64,000 bases of DNA from Natronococcus jeotgali DSM 18795. Lineage in GTDB: Archaea; Halobacteriota; Halobacteria; Halobacteriales; Natrialbaceae. The DNA is taken from NCBI RefSeq assembly GCF_000337695.1, contig NZ_AOIA01000158.1, forward strand, positions 22,674-86,673. Reading direction: 5' to 3'. How positions within the stretch are numbered: position 1 is the stretch's first letter; each line of letters begins with the position of its first letter. The notes under the pieces are model-generated. The model did not search any database. It saw only the letters and a list, made by a program, of their open reading frames with translations, and was not told the DNA's origin. A program made the translations under genes and the position numbers. Below, piece by piece: positions 54,408 to 63,746 of the stretch.

Positions 54408-54776
54408 CTATGAGAGCTCGAGCGCGATCCCGTCGTCGCCGTCGACCGCGACGCGGACGCCCTCGACGCGCCGGGCGTACTCGCTGGCGTGTCTCCCCGA
54501 TTGGCGAATCCGCAGCCGCTCTTCGAGCAGGCCGGCGTCCTCGAGCAGTTCGAGCTTTCGATACATCGTCGAGAGGGGAACGTCGCAGCGCTCGGAGAGC
54601 TCCGACGCGGAGCGGTAGGCGTCGTCATCGAGTTCTTCGAGGATGGTGCGGCAGTCGGCGTCGTCGAGCGCGGTGAGAATCGATCCGATATCCTCCTCGC
54701 CCGCGACGACCCGGGGTTCGTCCGCCAGCGTCTCCTCGCCGTACGTCCGACGCGCTCCGGTCAGCGATTGGCTCAT
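54408..54776 (-). CDS. Winged-helix transcriptional regulator, paralogue of 11551-11919
   Basis: The 122-residue protein shares DADCRTIL, the HTH (ASELSERCDVPLSTMYRKLE) and LLEDAGLLEERLRI with the gene at 11551-11919. Both end in a beta-rich tail that may be a dimer or ligand module. It lies 50 bp upstream of, and is co-directional with, the DUF420 gene. Confidence 0.85.
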   Translation of the reverse strand: MSQSLTGARRTYGEETLADEPRVVAGEEDIGSILTALDDADCRTILEELDDDAYRSASELSERCDVPLSTMYRKLELLEDAGLLEERLRIRQSGRHASEYARRVEGVRVAVDGDDGIALELS

Positions 54777-54879
54777 ACGACACTGTGGGCACTGAAACGC
54801 CACCAGTGTGGACCACCGATATCGAGGTCCCTTTATTACCCCGTGCTACTGAGGGTCACACGCGCTCGGGCTCGACTCG

Positions 54880-55035
54880 TCACGCCGTCTTCTCGAGGGC
54901 GAACGCGCCGTCGTCGACGTCCGTCCCGCAGATGACACACCCGCTCTCGACCAGCGCGTCACGCACGGACTCGGTGACCTCGATCGACCGGGTGCAGGCC
55001 GGACAGACGAACTGCAGGTTCTCGCAGGTGCCCAT
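54880..55035 (-). CDS. Small zinc-ribbon protein 1 (module A)
   Basis: The 51-residue protein has CPAC and CVIC pairs: QFVCPACTRSIEVTESVRDA then SGCVICGTDVDD. Its first ATG at 55035 gives MGTCENLQF. It is divergent from the HTH-10 gene 117 bp away. A homologous gene occupies the same position relative to the second HTH-10 gene (56388-56525). Confidence 0.8.
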   Translation of the reverse strand: MGTCENLQFVCPACTRSIEVTESVRDALVESGCVICGTDVDDGAFALEKTA

Positions 55036-55114
55036 ACCGATAGCTACGGCCCCAACCCATAAGGTACCGCTTCTCGTTCCGAGAGCCTGGGAACACCGGC
55101 GCTCGGCTGCCCAC

Positions 55115-55123
55115 TTTAAATAT
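55115..55123 (+). promoter_or_regulatory. TATA box of HTH-10 regulator (module A)
   Basis: tttaaatat lies 34 bp before the ATG at 55153, in the short divergent region with the zinc-ribbon gene. Confidence 0.5.
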
Positions 55124-55152
55124 GACGTAGCCCGAACCCGTCGGTAGTACCT

Positions 55153-55800
55153 ATGTCGTCGGGAATTCGCGCCACCGTGAAGATCGATACCCCCGAAGCC
55201 TGCCCGATCGCGAGGTTCTCGCGGGAAACCGGGACGACGATCGAGCAGGTTTCGACGAGCGTCAACTGCGGAACGAAGGGTTCGACGACCGAGTTTCTGG
55301 CGGAGGCCGACGCCGAGTTCGGCGACGCGGTGACCGGTCCCGTCTTCTCGTACGGAACGACCAACCTCTACCGGTGCTCCCACGGCGAGGAGAGCCGCTG
55401 TCCCTGCGAGTGTCTCGGCGCGTACGACTGCCCAGTCCACCGCTACCGGGCGAGCGACGGGGACGTGACGCTGGTCTTTCACGCCGACGGGTTCGACCAG
55501 CTCCAGGCGATCATGGACGAGTTCCGCGAGCGATATCCCGGCGTCGACGTCCGGAGCCTCCTCCAGCCGCCGCTGTCGGGGACCCCGGAGGAGCGCGTGT
55601 TCGTCAACCGGGGGAAGCTCACGGACCGCCAGTACGAGGTCCTCGAGACCGCCTACGAGATGGGCTACTTCGAACGTCCCAAGCGGGCCAACGCCACGGA
55701 AGTCGCCGAGGCGCTCGGGATCACCCAGTCGACGTTCACCGAACACCTCGGCGCGGCCCAGCGGAAACTCCTCGAGGACGTCCTCGAGGCCGACGCGTAG
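55153..55800 (+). CDS. HTH-10 family transcriptional regulator (module A)
   Basis: The 215-residue protein has an N-terminal sensor half with a Cys-rich loop (CSHGEESRCPCECLGAYDCP, residues about 75-94), a likely metal- or redox-sensing site. The C-terminal HTH-10 domain is LTDRQYEVLETAYEMGYFER then ATEVAEALGITQSTFTEHLG. It is 43 percent or so similar in the HTH to the gene at 56737 by eye. A divergent zinc-ribbon gene precedes it. Confidence 0.9.
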   Translation: MSSGIRATVKIDTPEACPIARFSRETGTTIEQVSTSVNCGTKGSTTEFLAEADAEFGDAVTGPVFSYGTTNLYRCSHGEESRCPCECLGAYDCPVHRYRASDGDVTLVFHADGFDQLQAIMDEFRERYPGVDVRSLLQPPLSGTPEERVFVNRGKLTDRQYEVLETAYEMGYFERPKRANATEVAEALGITQSTFTEHLGAAQRKLLEDVLEADA

Positions 55801-55856
55801 TCCGGGAGTCGAGAGAACGGAAGTAGTTTAGTGTCCCGGATCCACGACGTACGACA

Positions 55857-56324
55857 ATGGCACTTGCCGAGGAGACCGAGATGACCGCCGACGAGATCGA
55901 CGCGTTCCTTAGCCGCCACGAGACCGGGGTCCTGGCGCTGGCCGGGGAGGAAACGGAGAGTCCGTACGCGATCCCGGTTTCCTACGGGTACGACGCCGAC
56001 GCCCGCCGTTTCTACATGCGCCTCGTCTCGACGCCCGAAAGCGAGAAGCGGCAGTTTCTCGCCTCGTCGCCGGACGCCCGACTCGTCGTCTACGAGGAGA
56101 CCGACGGCGGGGAGACCTACCGGAGCGTCGTCGCCGTCGGCTCGCTCGAGGAGATCGACCCCTCGGAGCTCACCGCCTCCCACATCGAGCAGTACGGCGA
56201 GGCGAAGCGGCCGCTGTTCGAGATCTGGGGGGACTCGAAAGAGAACCTCGATATCAAACTCTACGAGTTCGATCCGTCGGAACTGAGCGGTCGACGAACC
56301 GAGATCGAACGCGAAGACGAGTAA
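55857..56324 (+). CDS. Pyridoxamine-phosphate-oxidase-like FMN-binding protein 2
   Basis: The 155-residue split-barrel protein reads MTADEIDAFLSRHETGVLAL, YAIPVSYGYDADARRFYMRL, and SEKRQFLASSPDARLVVYEE. This is the nitroimidazole-resistance/general stress type (NimA-like). It sits between the two zinc-ribbon/HTH-10 modules. Confidence 0.85.
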   Translation: MALAEETEMTADEIDAFLSRHETGVLALAGEETESPYAIPVSYGYDADARRFYMRLVSTPESEKRQFLASSPDARLVVYEETDGGETYRSVVAVGSLEEIDPSELTASHIEQYGEAKRPLFEIWGDSKENLDIKLYEFDPSELSGRRTEIEREDE

Positions 56325-56387
56325 GCGAACCTCCGTCGGGGGCCTCGGTGATACGTCTCGGTGTCGCTCGGCCGGACTCGCGGCCGC

Positions 56388-56525
56388 TCACTGTTTCGCG
56401 AAGTGTTCCTGCGAAACCGACGCGCCACAGACCGGACAGCCGTGCGATAGCGTCGCCTCGCGAACCGGGGGATTGACCTCGATCTGTTGCCCGCAGTCCG
56501 GGCAGGTGAACTCGTATTCGGACAT
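56388..56525 (-). CDS. Small zinc-ribbon protein 2 (module B)
   Basis: The 45-residue protein has CPDC and CPVC pairs: EYEFTCPDCGQQIEVNPPVR then HGCPVCGASVSQEHF. It is homologous to 54880-55035 and again lies divergent from an HTH-10 gene. Confidence 0.8.
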   Translation of the reverse strand: MSEYEFTCPDCGQQIEVNPPVREATLSHGCPVCGASVSQEHFAKQ

Positions 56526-56736
56526 TCCTCGTGTGCTCCTGTAGAGACTGGCTCGCGGTAGGGAAGTCGTCGCCTCCAACATATCCGGGTAGGTTTAAGA
56601 GAATATCGGGTTCGGCTCGGACCGTCCCCGCGCGGCGCCGTCTACCATGACGGTACGGACCCGCAGCCGTCCCCTTCTTTTCGCGGGCTGGGAACTGACG
56701 GCCGAAGTAATCCGAGTTCGTGACGAACGGTCCCGT

Positions 56737-57390
56737 ATGAGTGGACTGTCCGCCACGGTCGTGCTATCCGACCCGGAGAACTGTCCGGTCGCCCGCGCCA
56801 CGGGCGCCACCGGCGAGTCGATCGAGGACGTCTCCCGGTCCTCTCCCTCGAGCCCGGGGATCCCGCCGATCGAGGAGTTCGCGGTCGACGGCGACGCGGA
56901 CCCGCTCGAGGACGGGACCGTCGGGGTCGAGCTGTCGACGGTTTCCTCGAACGAGCACGGCGACGTGTACCGGTTCGAGCGTGTCTTCGACGGCGACTGT
57001 GCCTGCGAGATCGTCGAGGCCGGAGGGACGCCGGTATCGTCGATCCGGGCCGAGGACGGGGCGCTGTACCTGACCGTTCGCGCCGCCGACGTGGAGGCGC
57101 TGTCAGCGATCGTCCGCGAGCTCCGCGAGCGGTTCGACGGGGTCGAACTCCAGCGGCTGCTCCGAACCGGCGAGGGCGAGACGACCGACCTCGCGCTCGT
57201 CGACCGGAGCCGGCTTACCGACCGCCAGCGGGAGGTTCTCGAGACCGCCCACGAGATGGGGTACTTCGAGTACCCGAAGCGGGCCAACGCCGGCGACGTC
57301 GCCGAGGCGCTGGGGATCTCGCGGTCGACGTTCTCGGAGCACGTGGGGGCCGCCCAGACCAAGCTCCTCGATTCGATCCTCGAGGCCTGA
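56737..57390 (+). CDS. HTH-10 family transcriptional regulator (module B)
   Basis: The 217-residue protein resembles the gene at 55153: TVVLSDPENCPVARATGATG near the start and LTDRQREVLETAHEMGYFEY, then AGDVAEALGISRSTFSEHVG at the end. The sensor half retains single Cys residues (DGDCACEIVE) but not the larger Cys cluster of module A. ATG 56737 is chosen over 56647 because it aligns with its paralogue's N-terminus. Confidence 0.9.
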   Translation: MSGLSATVVLSDPENCPVARATGATGESIEDVSRSSPSSPGIPPIEEFAVDGDADPLEDGTVGVELSTVSSNEHGDVYRFERVFDGDCACEIVEAGGTPVSSIRAEDGALYLTVRAADVEALSAIVRELRERFDGVELQRLLRTGEGETTDLALVDRSRLTDRQREVLETAHEMGYFEYPKRANAGDVAEALGISRSTFSEHVGAAQTKLLDSILEA

Positions 57391-57474
57391 ATTCCGGTTC
57401 GCGACGGCGCGCCCGTGACGAACCGACGCGATCGGACCCCCACATTCACGGGGACGGTCCGCACACTCGGAGGT

Positions 57475-58350
57475 ATGGTACGTCGAAGCCTGCTGTTTAC
57501 CCCGGGGGATCGACCGGAGATGCTCCGCAAGGCGCCCGACGCCGGCGCCGACGCGATCGCGTTCGACCTCGAGGACGCCGTCTCTCCGGGACGCAAGGAC
57601 GAGGCCCGCGCGGCCGTCCGGGAGGTGCTGGCCGACCCCGCGTTCGATCCCGACTGCGAGGTCTGTGTTCGAGTTAACGCGGCGCCCGCCGAGATCGAGC
57701 GCGACCTCGACGCGCTCGCGGCGGCCGACTCGCTGCGCCTCGACAGCGTCATGCTCCCGAAGACGACCGGTGGAACCGACGTCCGCGACCTGGCGGCGGG
57801 GCTCGCGCAGCGGAGTCTCGCCCGCCCCGTCCTGGCGCTGCTCGAGAGCGCCGCGGGCGTGCTCGCGGCCCCGGAGATCGCCGGCGCCGACGCGACCGAC
57901 GCGCTCGTCTTCGGCGCAGAGGACCTGGCCGCGGATCTCGGCGCGACCCGGACCCGCGAGGGGACGGAGGTTTCGTACGCGCGCCAGCGGGTCGTCCTCG
58001 CCGCCGCGGCCCGCGGGGTCGAGGCGATCGACACGCTGGTCACCGACTTCGACGACGAGGAGCTGCTGTGCGAGGACGCGGCCACCTCCGTTCAGCTGGG
58101 GTACGACGGCAAGCTCGCGATCCACCCGGCGCAGGTCGGACCGATCAACGAGGCCTTCTCCCCCGACCCCGCGGACGTCGAGTGGGCGCGACGCGTCCTC
58201 GAGGCCGAACGCGAGGCAGACGCGGCGGGACGGGGCGTCTTCGAGGTCGACGGCGAGATGATCGACGCGCCGCTGATCGCGCAGGCCGAGCGGATCCTCG
58301 AGCGGGCGAAGGTGTCGGACGAATTCGACGAAGGACCTAAGACATCCTAA
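57475..58350 (+). CDS. CitE/HpcH-HpaI family lyase (malyl-CoA or citramalyl-CoA lyase-like)
   Basis: The 291-residue TIM-barrel lyase reads LLFTPGDRPEMLRKAPDAGA, AIAFDLEDAVSPGRKDEAR, VRVNAAPAEIERDL, LLESAAGVLAAPEIAG and LVFGAEDLAADLGATR. The Asp and Glu residues in DLEDAV and LESA, GAEDL are the metal site. Haloarchaea use such lyases for beta-methylmalyl-CoA or apparent malate synthase reactions. The exact substrate is not decidable. It precedes gdh paralogue 2. Confidence 0.88.
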   Translation: MVRRSLLFTPGDRPEMLRKAPDAGADAIAFDLEDAVSPGRKDEARAAVREVLADPAFDPDCEVCVRVNAAPAEIERDLDALAAADSLRLDSVMLPKTTGGTDVRDLAAGLAQRSLARPVLALLESAAGVLAAPEIAGADATDALVFGAEDLAADLGATRTREGTEVSYARQRVVLAAAARGVEAIDTLVTDFDDEELLCEDAATSVQLGYDGKLAIHPAQVGPINEAFSPDPADVEWARRVLEAEREADAAGRGVFEVDGEMIDAPLIAQAERILERAKVSDEFDEGPKTS

Positions 58351-58422
58351 AATATCTCAGACGCATTTAATTGTGACTGGTATTCGCTACGTTTATCCAC
58401 CAGTCGCCGAAACACCCCTCGT

Positions 58423-59679
58423 ATGACCGGGCAGGCGAATCCATTCGAGAGTCTCCAGTCACAGATCGACGAGGCTGCCGACTACCTCGACGTCGACGCC
58501 GACGTCCTCGAGCGACTCAAACACCCCGAGCGCGTCCTCGAGACGAACCTCACGATCGAACTCGACGACGGCTCGCTCGAGCGCTTCGAGGCGTTTCGCT
58601 CGCAGTTCAACGGCGACCGCGGACCCTACAAGGGCGGGATCCGGTACCACCCCGACGTCAACCGCGACGAGGTCAAGGCGCTGTCGGGCTGGATGGTCTA
58701 CAAGTGCGCGACCGTCGACATCCCCTACGGCGGCGGCAAGGGCGGGATCGTCGTCGACCCGAGCGAGTACTCCGAGGCCGAACTCGAGCGGCTCACTCGC
58801 GCGTTCGCGAAGGAGCTGCGCCCGCTGGTCGGCGAGGACCGGGACATCCCCGCTCCCGACGTGAACACGGGCCAGCGGGAGATGAACTGGATCAAGGACA
58901 CCTACGAGACCCTGGAAAACACCACCGAGCCGGGCGTCGTCACGGGCAAAAACCTCGCCAGCGGCGGCAGCGAGGGCCGGGTCGAGGCGACCGGGCGATC
59001 GACGGTGATCGCGGCCCGCGAGGCCTTCGACTACCTCGACAAGGACCTCGAGGGCGCGACCGTGGCGGTCCAGGGCTACGGCAACGCCGGCTGGATCGCC
59101 GCCAAGCTGATCGACGAGATGGGCGCGACCGTCGTCGCCGCCAGCGACTCCAGCGGCGGAATCTACAACGCCGACGGCTTCGACCCCGTCGCCGCCAAGG
59201 AGCACAAAAACGAGACCGGCAGTATCGTCGGCTACGAGGAAAGCGAAGAGGAACTCACCAACGAGGACGTCCTGACGATGGACGTCGACCTGCTGATCCC
59301 CGCAGCCCTCGAGAACGCGATCGACGCCGACCTCGCCGAGGACGTCTCGGCCGACGTCATCTCGGAGGCCGCCAACGGTCCGCTCACCCCGGACGCCGAC
59401 GCCATCCTCGCCGAGGACGACGTCTTCGTCATCCCCGATATCCTCGCCAACGCCGGCGGCGTTACCGTCTCGTACTTCGAATGGGTCCAGAACCGCCAGC
59501 GCTTCTACTGGTCCGAGAAGAAAGTCAACGAGGAACTCGAGGGCCACATCGTCGACGCCTTCGACGCCCTGGTCGAGACCATCGAGGAAAACGACCTGTC
59601 GAACCCCCGGACCGCGGCCTACGTCGTCGCGATCGACCGCGTCGCCGACGCGTTCGAGGAAGCCGGCAGCTTCCCGTGA
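58423..59679 (+). CDS. gdh: Glutamate dehydrogenase, paralogue 2
   Basis: The 418-residue enzyme has [32 protein letters not shown] with the catalytic Lys, [15 protein letters not shown], and the Rossmann [20 protein letters not shown]. It differs from paralogue 1 in the nucleotide-binding loop (GYGNAG against GFGSVG), which may change cofactor preference. A TATA-like catttaatt lies about 57 bp upstream. Confidence 0.95.
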   Translation: MTGQANPFESLQSQIDEAADYLDVDADVLERLKHPERVLETNLTIELDDGSLERFEAFRSQFNGDRGPYKGGIRYHPDVNRDEVKALSGWMVYKCATVDIPYGGGKGGIVVDPSEYSEAELERLTRAFAKELRPLVGEDRDIPAPDVNTGQREMNWIKDTYETLENTTEPGVVTGKNLASGGSEGRVEATGRSTVIAAREAFDYLDKDLEGATVAVQGYGNAGWIAAKLIDEMGATVVAASDSSGGIYNADGFDPVAAKEHKNETGSIVGYEESEEELTNEDVLTMDVDLLIPAALENAIDADLAEDVSADVISEAANGPLTPDADAILAEDDVFVIPDILANAGGVTVSYFEWVQNRQRFYWSEKKVNEELEGHIVDAFDALVETIEENDLSNPRTAAYVVAIDRVADAFEEAGSFP

Positions 59680-59760
59680 CCGGCCTCGAGCCGTAGCGAA
59701 CGCGATCGACCGCGCGTCGACACCCTTTTGGCCGGGCCGACCGGATCGCTTCGACAGAGC

Positions 59761-60282
59761 GTGATCCGAGAACGGCTCGCCCGGCACCGTGCCCGCATCC
59801 GCCGGAAGCTGATGGCCGCCTTCCGCGAGGAGCACACGCCCCACGAGATCGGGCTGAGTTTCGCGGTCGGGATCTTCGTCACGGCCCTGCCCACGGGCGG
59901 ACTCGGGCTGGGCGTGCTCGCCGGGCTCGCGGCCTGGAAATCCTGGGTCAGCAAGCCCGCCACCATCGCCGCGGTCGCCGTTCTCAACCCCCTGATCAAG
60001 CCCGCGGTCTACGTCGCGAGCTACCAGCTCGGCGGCGCGTTTCTCGGGGGCGGTTCGCTGCGTCCCGTCGACGCGGCCGCGTCGCTTTCCCGGGGATCGA
60101 TCACCGAAATCGCCGGAACCGCCGCCAGACAACTGCTCGTCGGCAACCTCCTGCTCGCCGCGGCGCTGTCGGTCTCGAGCTACGCCGTCGTCGCTCGGCT
60201 GACCAGAGCCCACCGGGAACGAGGGAGCGACCGCCCCGACCGCTCGACGGTTTCGGCCGTACTCGGACTCTTCCGTCGCTAG
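59761..60282 (+). CDS. DUF2062 membrane protein
   Basis: The 173-residue protein has two or three membrane helices. RRKLMAAFREEHTPHEIGLS and IFVTALPTGGLGLGVLAG, then LNPLIKPAVYVASYQLGGAF are DUF2062 landmarks. The function is unknown. GTG at 59761 (VIRERLARHR) is a natural start; a TTG at 59728 exists. Confidence 0.78.
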   Translation: MIRERLARHRARIRRKLMAAFREEHTPHEIGLSFAVGIFVTALPTGGLGLGVLAGLAAWKSWVSKPATIAAVAVLNPLIKPAVYVASYQLGGAFLGGGSLRPVDAAASLSRGSITEIAGTAARQLLVGNLLLAAALSVSSYAVVARLTRAHRERGSDRPDRSTVSAVLGLFRR

Positions 60283-60344
60283 GGCGGCTCTCAGCGGCAA
60301 TCGACCGCGAGGAGGGCCGCCCCGAGCGCGGTCGCGAAAACCCT

Positions 60345-61487
60345 CTACAGCCCGAGCTCGCGACCGATGACGAGGTGTTGGATCTCGCTGGTTCCCTCTC
60401 CGATCTCCATCAGCTTGGCGTCGCGGTAGAACCGCTGGGGCGCGAAGTCGGTCGTGTAACCGTAACCGCCGAGCACCTGGACGGCGTCCTCGGCGACCTC
60501 GCGGGCGGCCTCGCTGGCGTCGAGTTTCGCCAGCGCCGACTCGCGGGTGACGGGCTCGCCCTGGTCGTAGCGGGAGGCCGCCCGATGGGTGAGCAGCCGG
60601 GCGCGCTCGGTCTTGCGGTGCATGTCGACGATCTTGTCGCGAACGGCGTCGAACTGCGAGATCGGCTGGCCGAACTGCTCGCGCTCCTGACTGTAGGCCT
60701 TCGCGTGCTCGTAGGCGCCCTGGGCGAGCCCGGTCGACAGCGCCGCGATCGAGATGCGCCCGCCGTCGAGGGTCTTCTTGGTCTGATCCCACCCCTCGCC
60801 CTCCGCGCCGAGCAGGCGGTCCTCGGGCAGGCGGACGTCCTCGAGTTGGATCTCGCAGGTCGGGGAGGCGTTCAGGCCCATCTTGTCCCAGACCGTCGTC
60901 ACCTCGAAGCCGTCGTCCTCGCGGGGATCGACGATGAACGTCGAGATCCCGTCGTAGCCCGCGCCGGGGTCGGTGACGGCCTTGACAAGCACCGAGCCCG
61001 CCTCGGAGGCGTTCGTGATGAACTGCTTGGTGCCGTTTATCACCCACTCGTCGCCGTCTTTCTCCGCGGTGGTGTCCATGTCGGAGGCGTCCGACCCGCT
61101 GCCGGGCTCGGTCAGCGCCCAGCCGCCCATGTGTTCGCCCTCCGCGAGCGGGCGCAGCCACCGCTCTTTCTGCTCGGGCGTGCCGAACAGCTCGAGCGGT
61201 TTCGAGGCCAGCGAGACGTGGGCGACATAAGAGAGGCCGACCGAGCCCGAGACCCGGCCGATCTCCTCGGCGACCAGCGCGTACATCAGGGTATCGCCGC
61301 CGAGCCCGCCGTACTCCTCGGAGATGGGCACGCCCATCATGTCCAGCTCGGCGAGCTGGTCGAAGATCTCCTCGGGGAACCGGTGGTCGTCCTCGATCTC
61401 CTGGGCGATCGGTTCGATCTCGCCCCGACAGAACTCCCTGACCGTCTCCTGGATCATCCGATGTTCGTCCGGCAGGTCGAACTCCAT
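60345..61487 (-). CDS. Acyl-CoA dehydrogenase, paralogue 2
   Basis: The 380-residue flavoenzyme resembles 34639-35784: LTEPGSGSDASDMDTTAEKD, LDGGRISIAALSTGLAQGAY, GYGYTTDFAPQRFYRDAKLM then EIGEGTSEIQHLVIG. The catalytic Glu is in EIGEG. ATG 61487 (MEFDLPDEHRMIQ) is preferred; ATG 61493 adds two residues. It is convergent with the DUF2062 gene. Confidence 0.95.
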   Translation of the reverse strand: MEFDLPDEHRMIQETVREFCRGEIEPIAQEIEDDHRFPEEIFDQLAELDMMGVPISEEYGGLGGDTLMYALVAEEIGRVSGSVGLSYVAHVSLASKPLELFGTPEQKERWLRPLAEGEHMGGWALTEPGSGSDASDMDTTAEKDGDEWVINGTKQFITNASEAGSVLVKAVTDPGAGYDGISTFIVDPREDDGFEVTTVWDKMGLNASPTCEIQLEDVRLPEDRLLGAEGEGWDQTKKTLDGGRISIAALSTGLAQGAYEHAKAYSQEREQFGQPISQFDAVRDKIVDMHRKTERARLLTHRAASRYDQGEPVTRESALAKLDASEAAREVAEDAVQVLGGYGYTTDFAPQRFYRDAKLMEIGEGTSEIQHLVIGRELGL

Positions 61488-61594
61488 GTGCAATACTTGC
61501 CACAGGACCCGGAATAAACGCTCCGGAAAAACGATTACAGAGAGAACCAGCGCGAACGCCAGCGAGTTCGGTCGTGAGAGGCCGGTAGACTGCG

Positions 61595-62701
61595 CTACCA
61601 GCCGCGGTCCCGATCGTCGTCCGCGCGGTCCGTGTCGTCGCCCTCGTCGCCGTCCTCGTCGATCCAGCCGTAGTCGCTCGACCAGTCGTCGTCCTCCCGT
61701 GACTCCGCTCGTCGGTCCGGATCGCGACGATCCGGCGCGACCCCGCCGCTCCGGATCGCCGCCCGCCGATCGGGGATCAGATCGAGGTCGGCGTTCGTGT
61801 CCCCGAGCAACAACAGCGCGTAGTACTTGAAATAGGAGACGACGGGCACCTGGATCAGCAACGCGGCCAGCACGAACGCGAGGGCGGCGCCGAGAAACGC
61901 TACCGCGGCGAGGACGGCGCCGACGTCACCGAGCGCGAACAACACGACGCCGACGACGGCGAACGGGATCGCGACGACGATGCCGGCGATCAGCATCAGG
62001 ATGCCGACGGCGATCCCGACCGCGGCCCGGATGATCCAGACGAGGACGAGGTAGACGACGTACTCGATCCAGTTCGCGCGAACGGTCCCCCAGAACCGAC
62101 GCCACGCCGAGAGCACCCCCCGATCCTCGAGCAGCATGACGGGCGCGACGAACTCCGAGGTGAAGCGGTTGACGACGGCGTAGACGAGGTATATCGCGGC
62201 CGCGAACAGGACCGCGAGCCCGACCGCGCCGAGGTTGCCCTCGAGGCCGCCGGCGCCGAGAATCGAGAGGGCGACCGGTCCGACGCCGACGACCCCGGCG
62301 ACCGCGATCAGCGCCAGCCGGAAGCCGAACAGCCTGATCCCGCGGCCGACGTTCGCGTTCGCGTACCGCCGAACGTGGACCTCCTCGGACCGGAGCGACT
62401 CGATGAAGACGAACTCCATGACGGCCGCGACGAGCGCGTACCCGAGCCACACCACGAGCAGGACGCCGACGGCGATCGCGGCCGCGACGAGCGCCTCCTG
62501 GGGCACGTCTCCGAGACCGGGTCCGGGCGCCTGCTCGGTCGTCGGTCCGACGTCTCCCGCCGGCGCCGACGGGAAGCCGGTTCCGAACCCGCCGACGAAC
62601 AGCGCGACGAGCGCCAGCCGGAGCCACAGGCCCGCCCGTACCGGCGTCAGGAAGTTCCGCGTCGCGTCGATCGCGTCGCCGAGGTCGTCGACAGCGTCCA
62701 T
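61595..62701 (-). CDS. Polytopic membrane protein, unknown function (haloarchaeal DUF)
   Basis: The 368-residue protein has about seven membrane helices and a long acidic, disordered C-tail (residues 315-368). RRFWGTVRANWIEYVVYLVL and YFKYYALLLLGDTNADLDLI recall the haloarchaeal DUF7544-type membrane family. I cannot assign a function. Confidence 0.75.
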   Translation of the reverse strand: MDAVDDLGDAIDATRNFLTPVRAGLWLRLALVALFVGGFGTGFPSAPAGDVGPTTEQAPGPGLGDVPQEALVAAAIAVGVLLVVWLGYALVAAVMEFVFIESLRSEEVHVRRYANANVGRGIRLFGFRLALIAVAGVVGVGPVALSILGAGGLEGNLGAVGLAVLFAAAIYLVYAVVNRFTSEFVAPVMLLEDRGVLSAWRRFWGTVRANWIEYVVYLVLVWIIRAAVGIAVGILMLIAGIVVAIPFAVVGVVLFALGDVGAVLAAVAFLGAALAFVLAALLIQVPVVSYFKYYALLLLGDTNADLDLIPDRRAAIRSGGVAPDRRDPDRRAESREDDDWSSDYGWIDEDGDEGDDTDRADDDRDRGW

Positions 62702-62859
62702 GGGTACCGAACCGTACCGTCGCCCAGCTGATAATAATACTGTTCCGTCGCCCCGCGGTGGCGGGGACGACGCCTCCTGGGCCTCGAGACGCCCCGAAAA
62801 CAGGTTTCGTCGATGCCAGTTCGAGAGGCATTTAACGCTATGCGACCTGGGTTCGACGT

Positions 62860-63672
62860 ATGGACATCCGCCAGCTCGCTCGCGGGACCGTCGAGTGGGG
62901 CCGCATCGAGCGCGTCGTCCGGACGCTGGCGGACCGGTACGGCCGCGAGGACGTCCGCGTCGAGTTCCTCGAGGCCGACAACTGGCTGTCGACCCCCTGC
63001 GTCATCGACGACGAGTGGTTCGTCAAGATCGTCTCCCGCCAGAACGCGCTCGTTCACGCCCTCCTGACGACCGGGCGCAACGTCGGCGCCTTCTCCTCGG
63101 GAACCGAGGGCTTTTTCGACCGGTTCGACACGCCCCGCGAGATGGTCGAACACGAGTACGAGGCGACCAGGCGGATGCGCGAGATCGGGCTCAACGCGCC
63201 GCGGCCGATCGACGCCTTCGAGGTCAACGGCCTCGGAGTGCTCGTCCTCGAGTACCTCCCGGCGTTCGAGTCCTTCGACGACGTCTCCGACGACGTCGTT
63301 GCGGCGCAGGCGGGCGACCTCTTCGAGATGCTGGCGACGCTACACGACCACGGCATGGCCCACGGCGACCTGCGGGCCGAGAACATCCTGCTGTGCGACG
63401 GCGAGCTGTACTTCATCGACGCCACCAGCGTCCACGAGGACCGGGTCGAGGAGACGACCGCGTACGATCTGGCCTGCGCGCTCGCGGTGCTGGAGCCCCG
63501 CCTCGGCTCCCGAGACGTCGTCGCGGCGGCTCTCTCGGTGTACGATCCGGAGACGCTGCTGTCGGCCCGGCGCTTCCTTGACTTCGTCCGGCTGCGGCCC
63601 GACCACGAGTTCGACTCGACGACGCTGCGAAGCGAACTCGAGAAGGCGGCGGATCTGGGCCGCCAGCGCTGA
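62860..63672 (+). CDS. RIO/lipopolysaccharide-kinase-like protein kinase
   Basis: The 270-residue protein has a protein-kinase-like core: ATP-binding Lys56 in WFVKIVS, catalytic loop HGDLRAENILL (Asp170, Asn175) and the metal Asp187 in YFIDATS. The form of the loop matches RIO, LPS-kinase and KdkA-like kinases. Substrate unknown. ATG is shortly after a TATA-poor intergenic region. Confidence 0.83.
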   Translation: MDIRQLARGTVEWGRIERVVRTLADRYGREDVRVEFLEADNWLSTPCVIDDEWFVKIVSRQNALVHALLTTGRNVGAFSSGTEGFFDRFDTPREMVEHEYEATRRMREIGLNAPRPIDAFEVNGLGVLVLEYLPAFESFDDVSDDVVAAQAGDLFEMLATLHDHGMAHGDLRAENILLCDGELYFIDATSVHEDRVEETTAYDLACALAVLEPRLGSRDVVAAALSVYDPETLLSARRFLDFVRLRPDHEFDSTTLRSELEKAADLGRQR

Positions 63673-63746
63673 CGGCCGCGCTCCCGTCCCGGGGACCACG
63701 CGCGTGCAGGCACTGTCGACTTTTCGCGCTCGACGGTAGCCCGACC

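Noticed and set aside
58459..61503. 1014-codon open frame on the minus strand
   Set aside because: It lies antisense to gdh paralogue 2 and out of frame with the acyl-CoA dehydrogenase, both of which have full family motifs.
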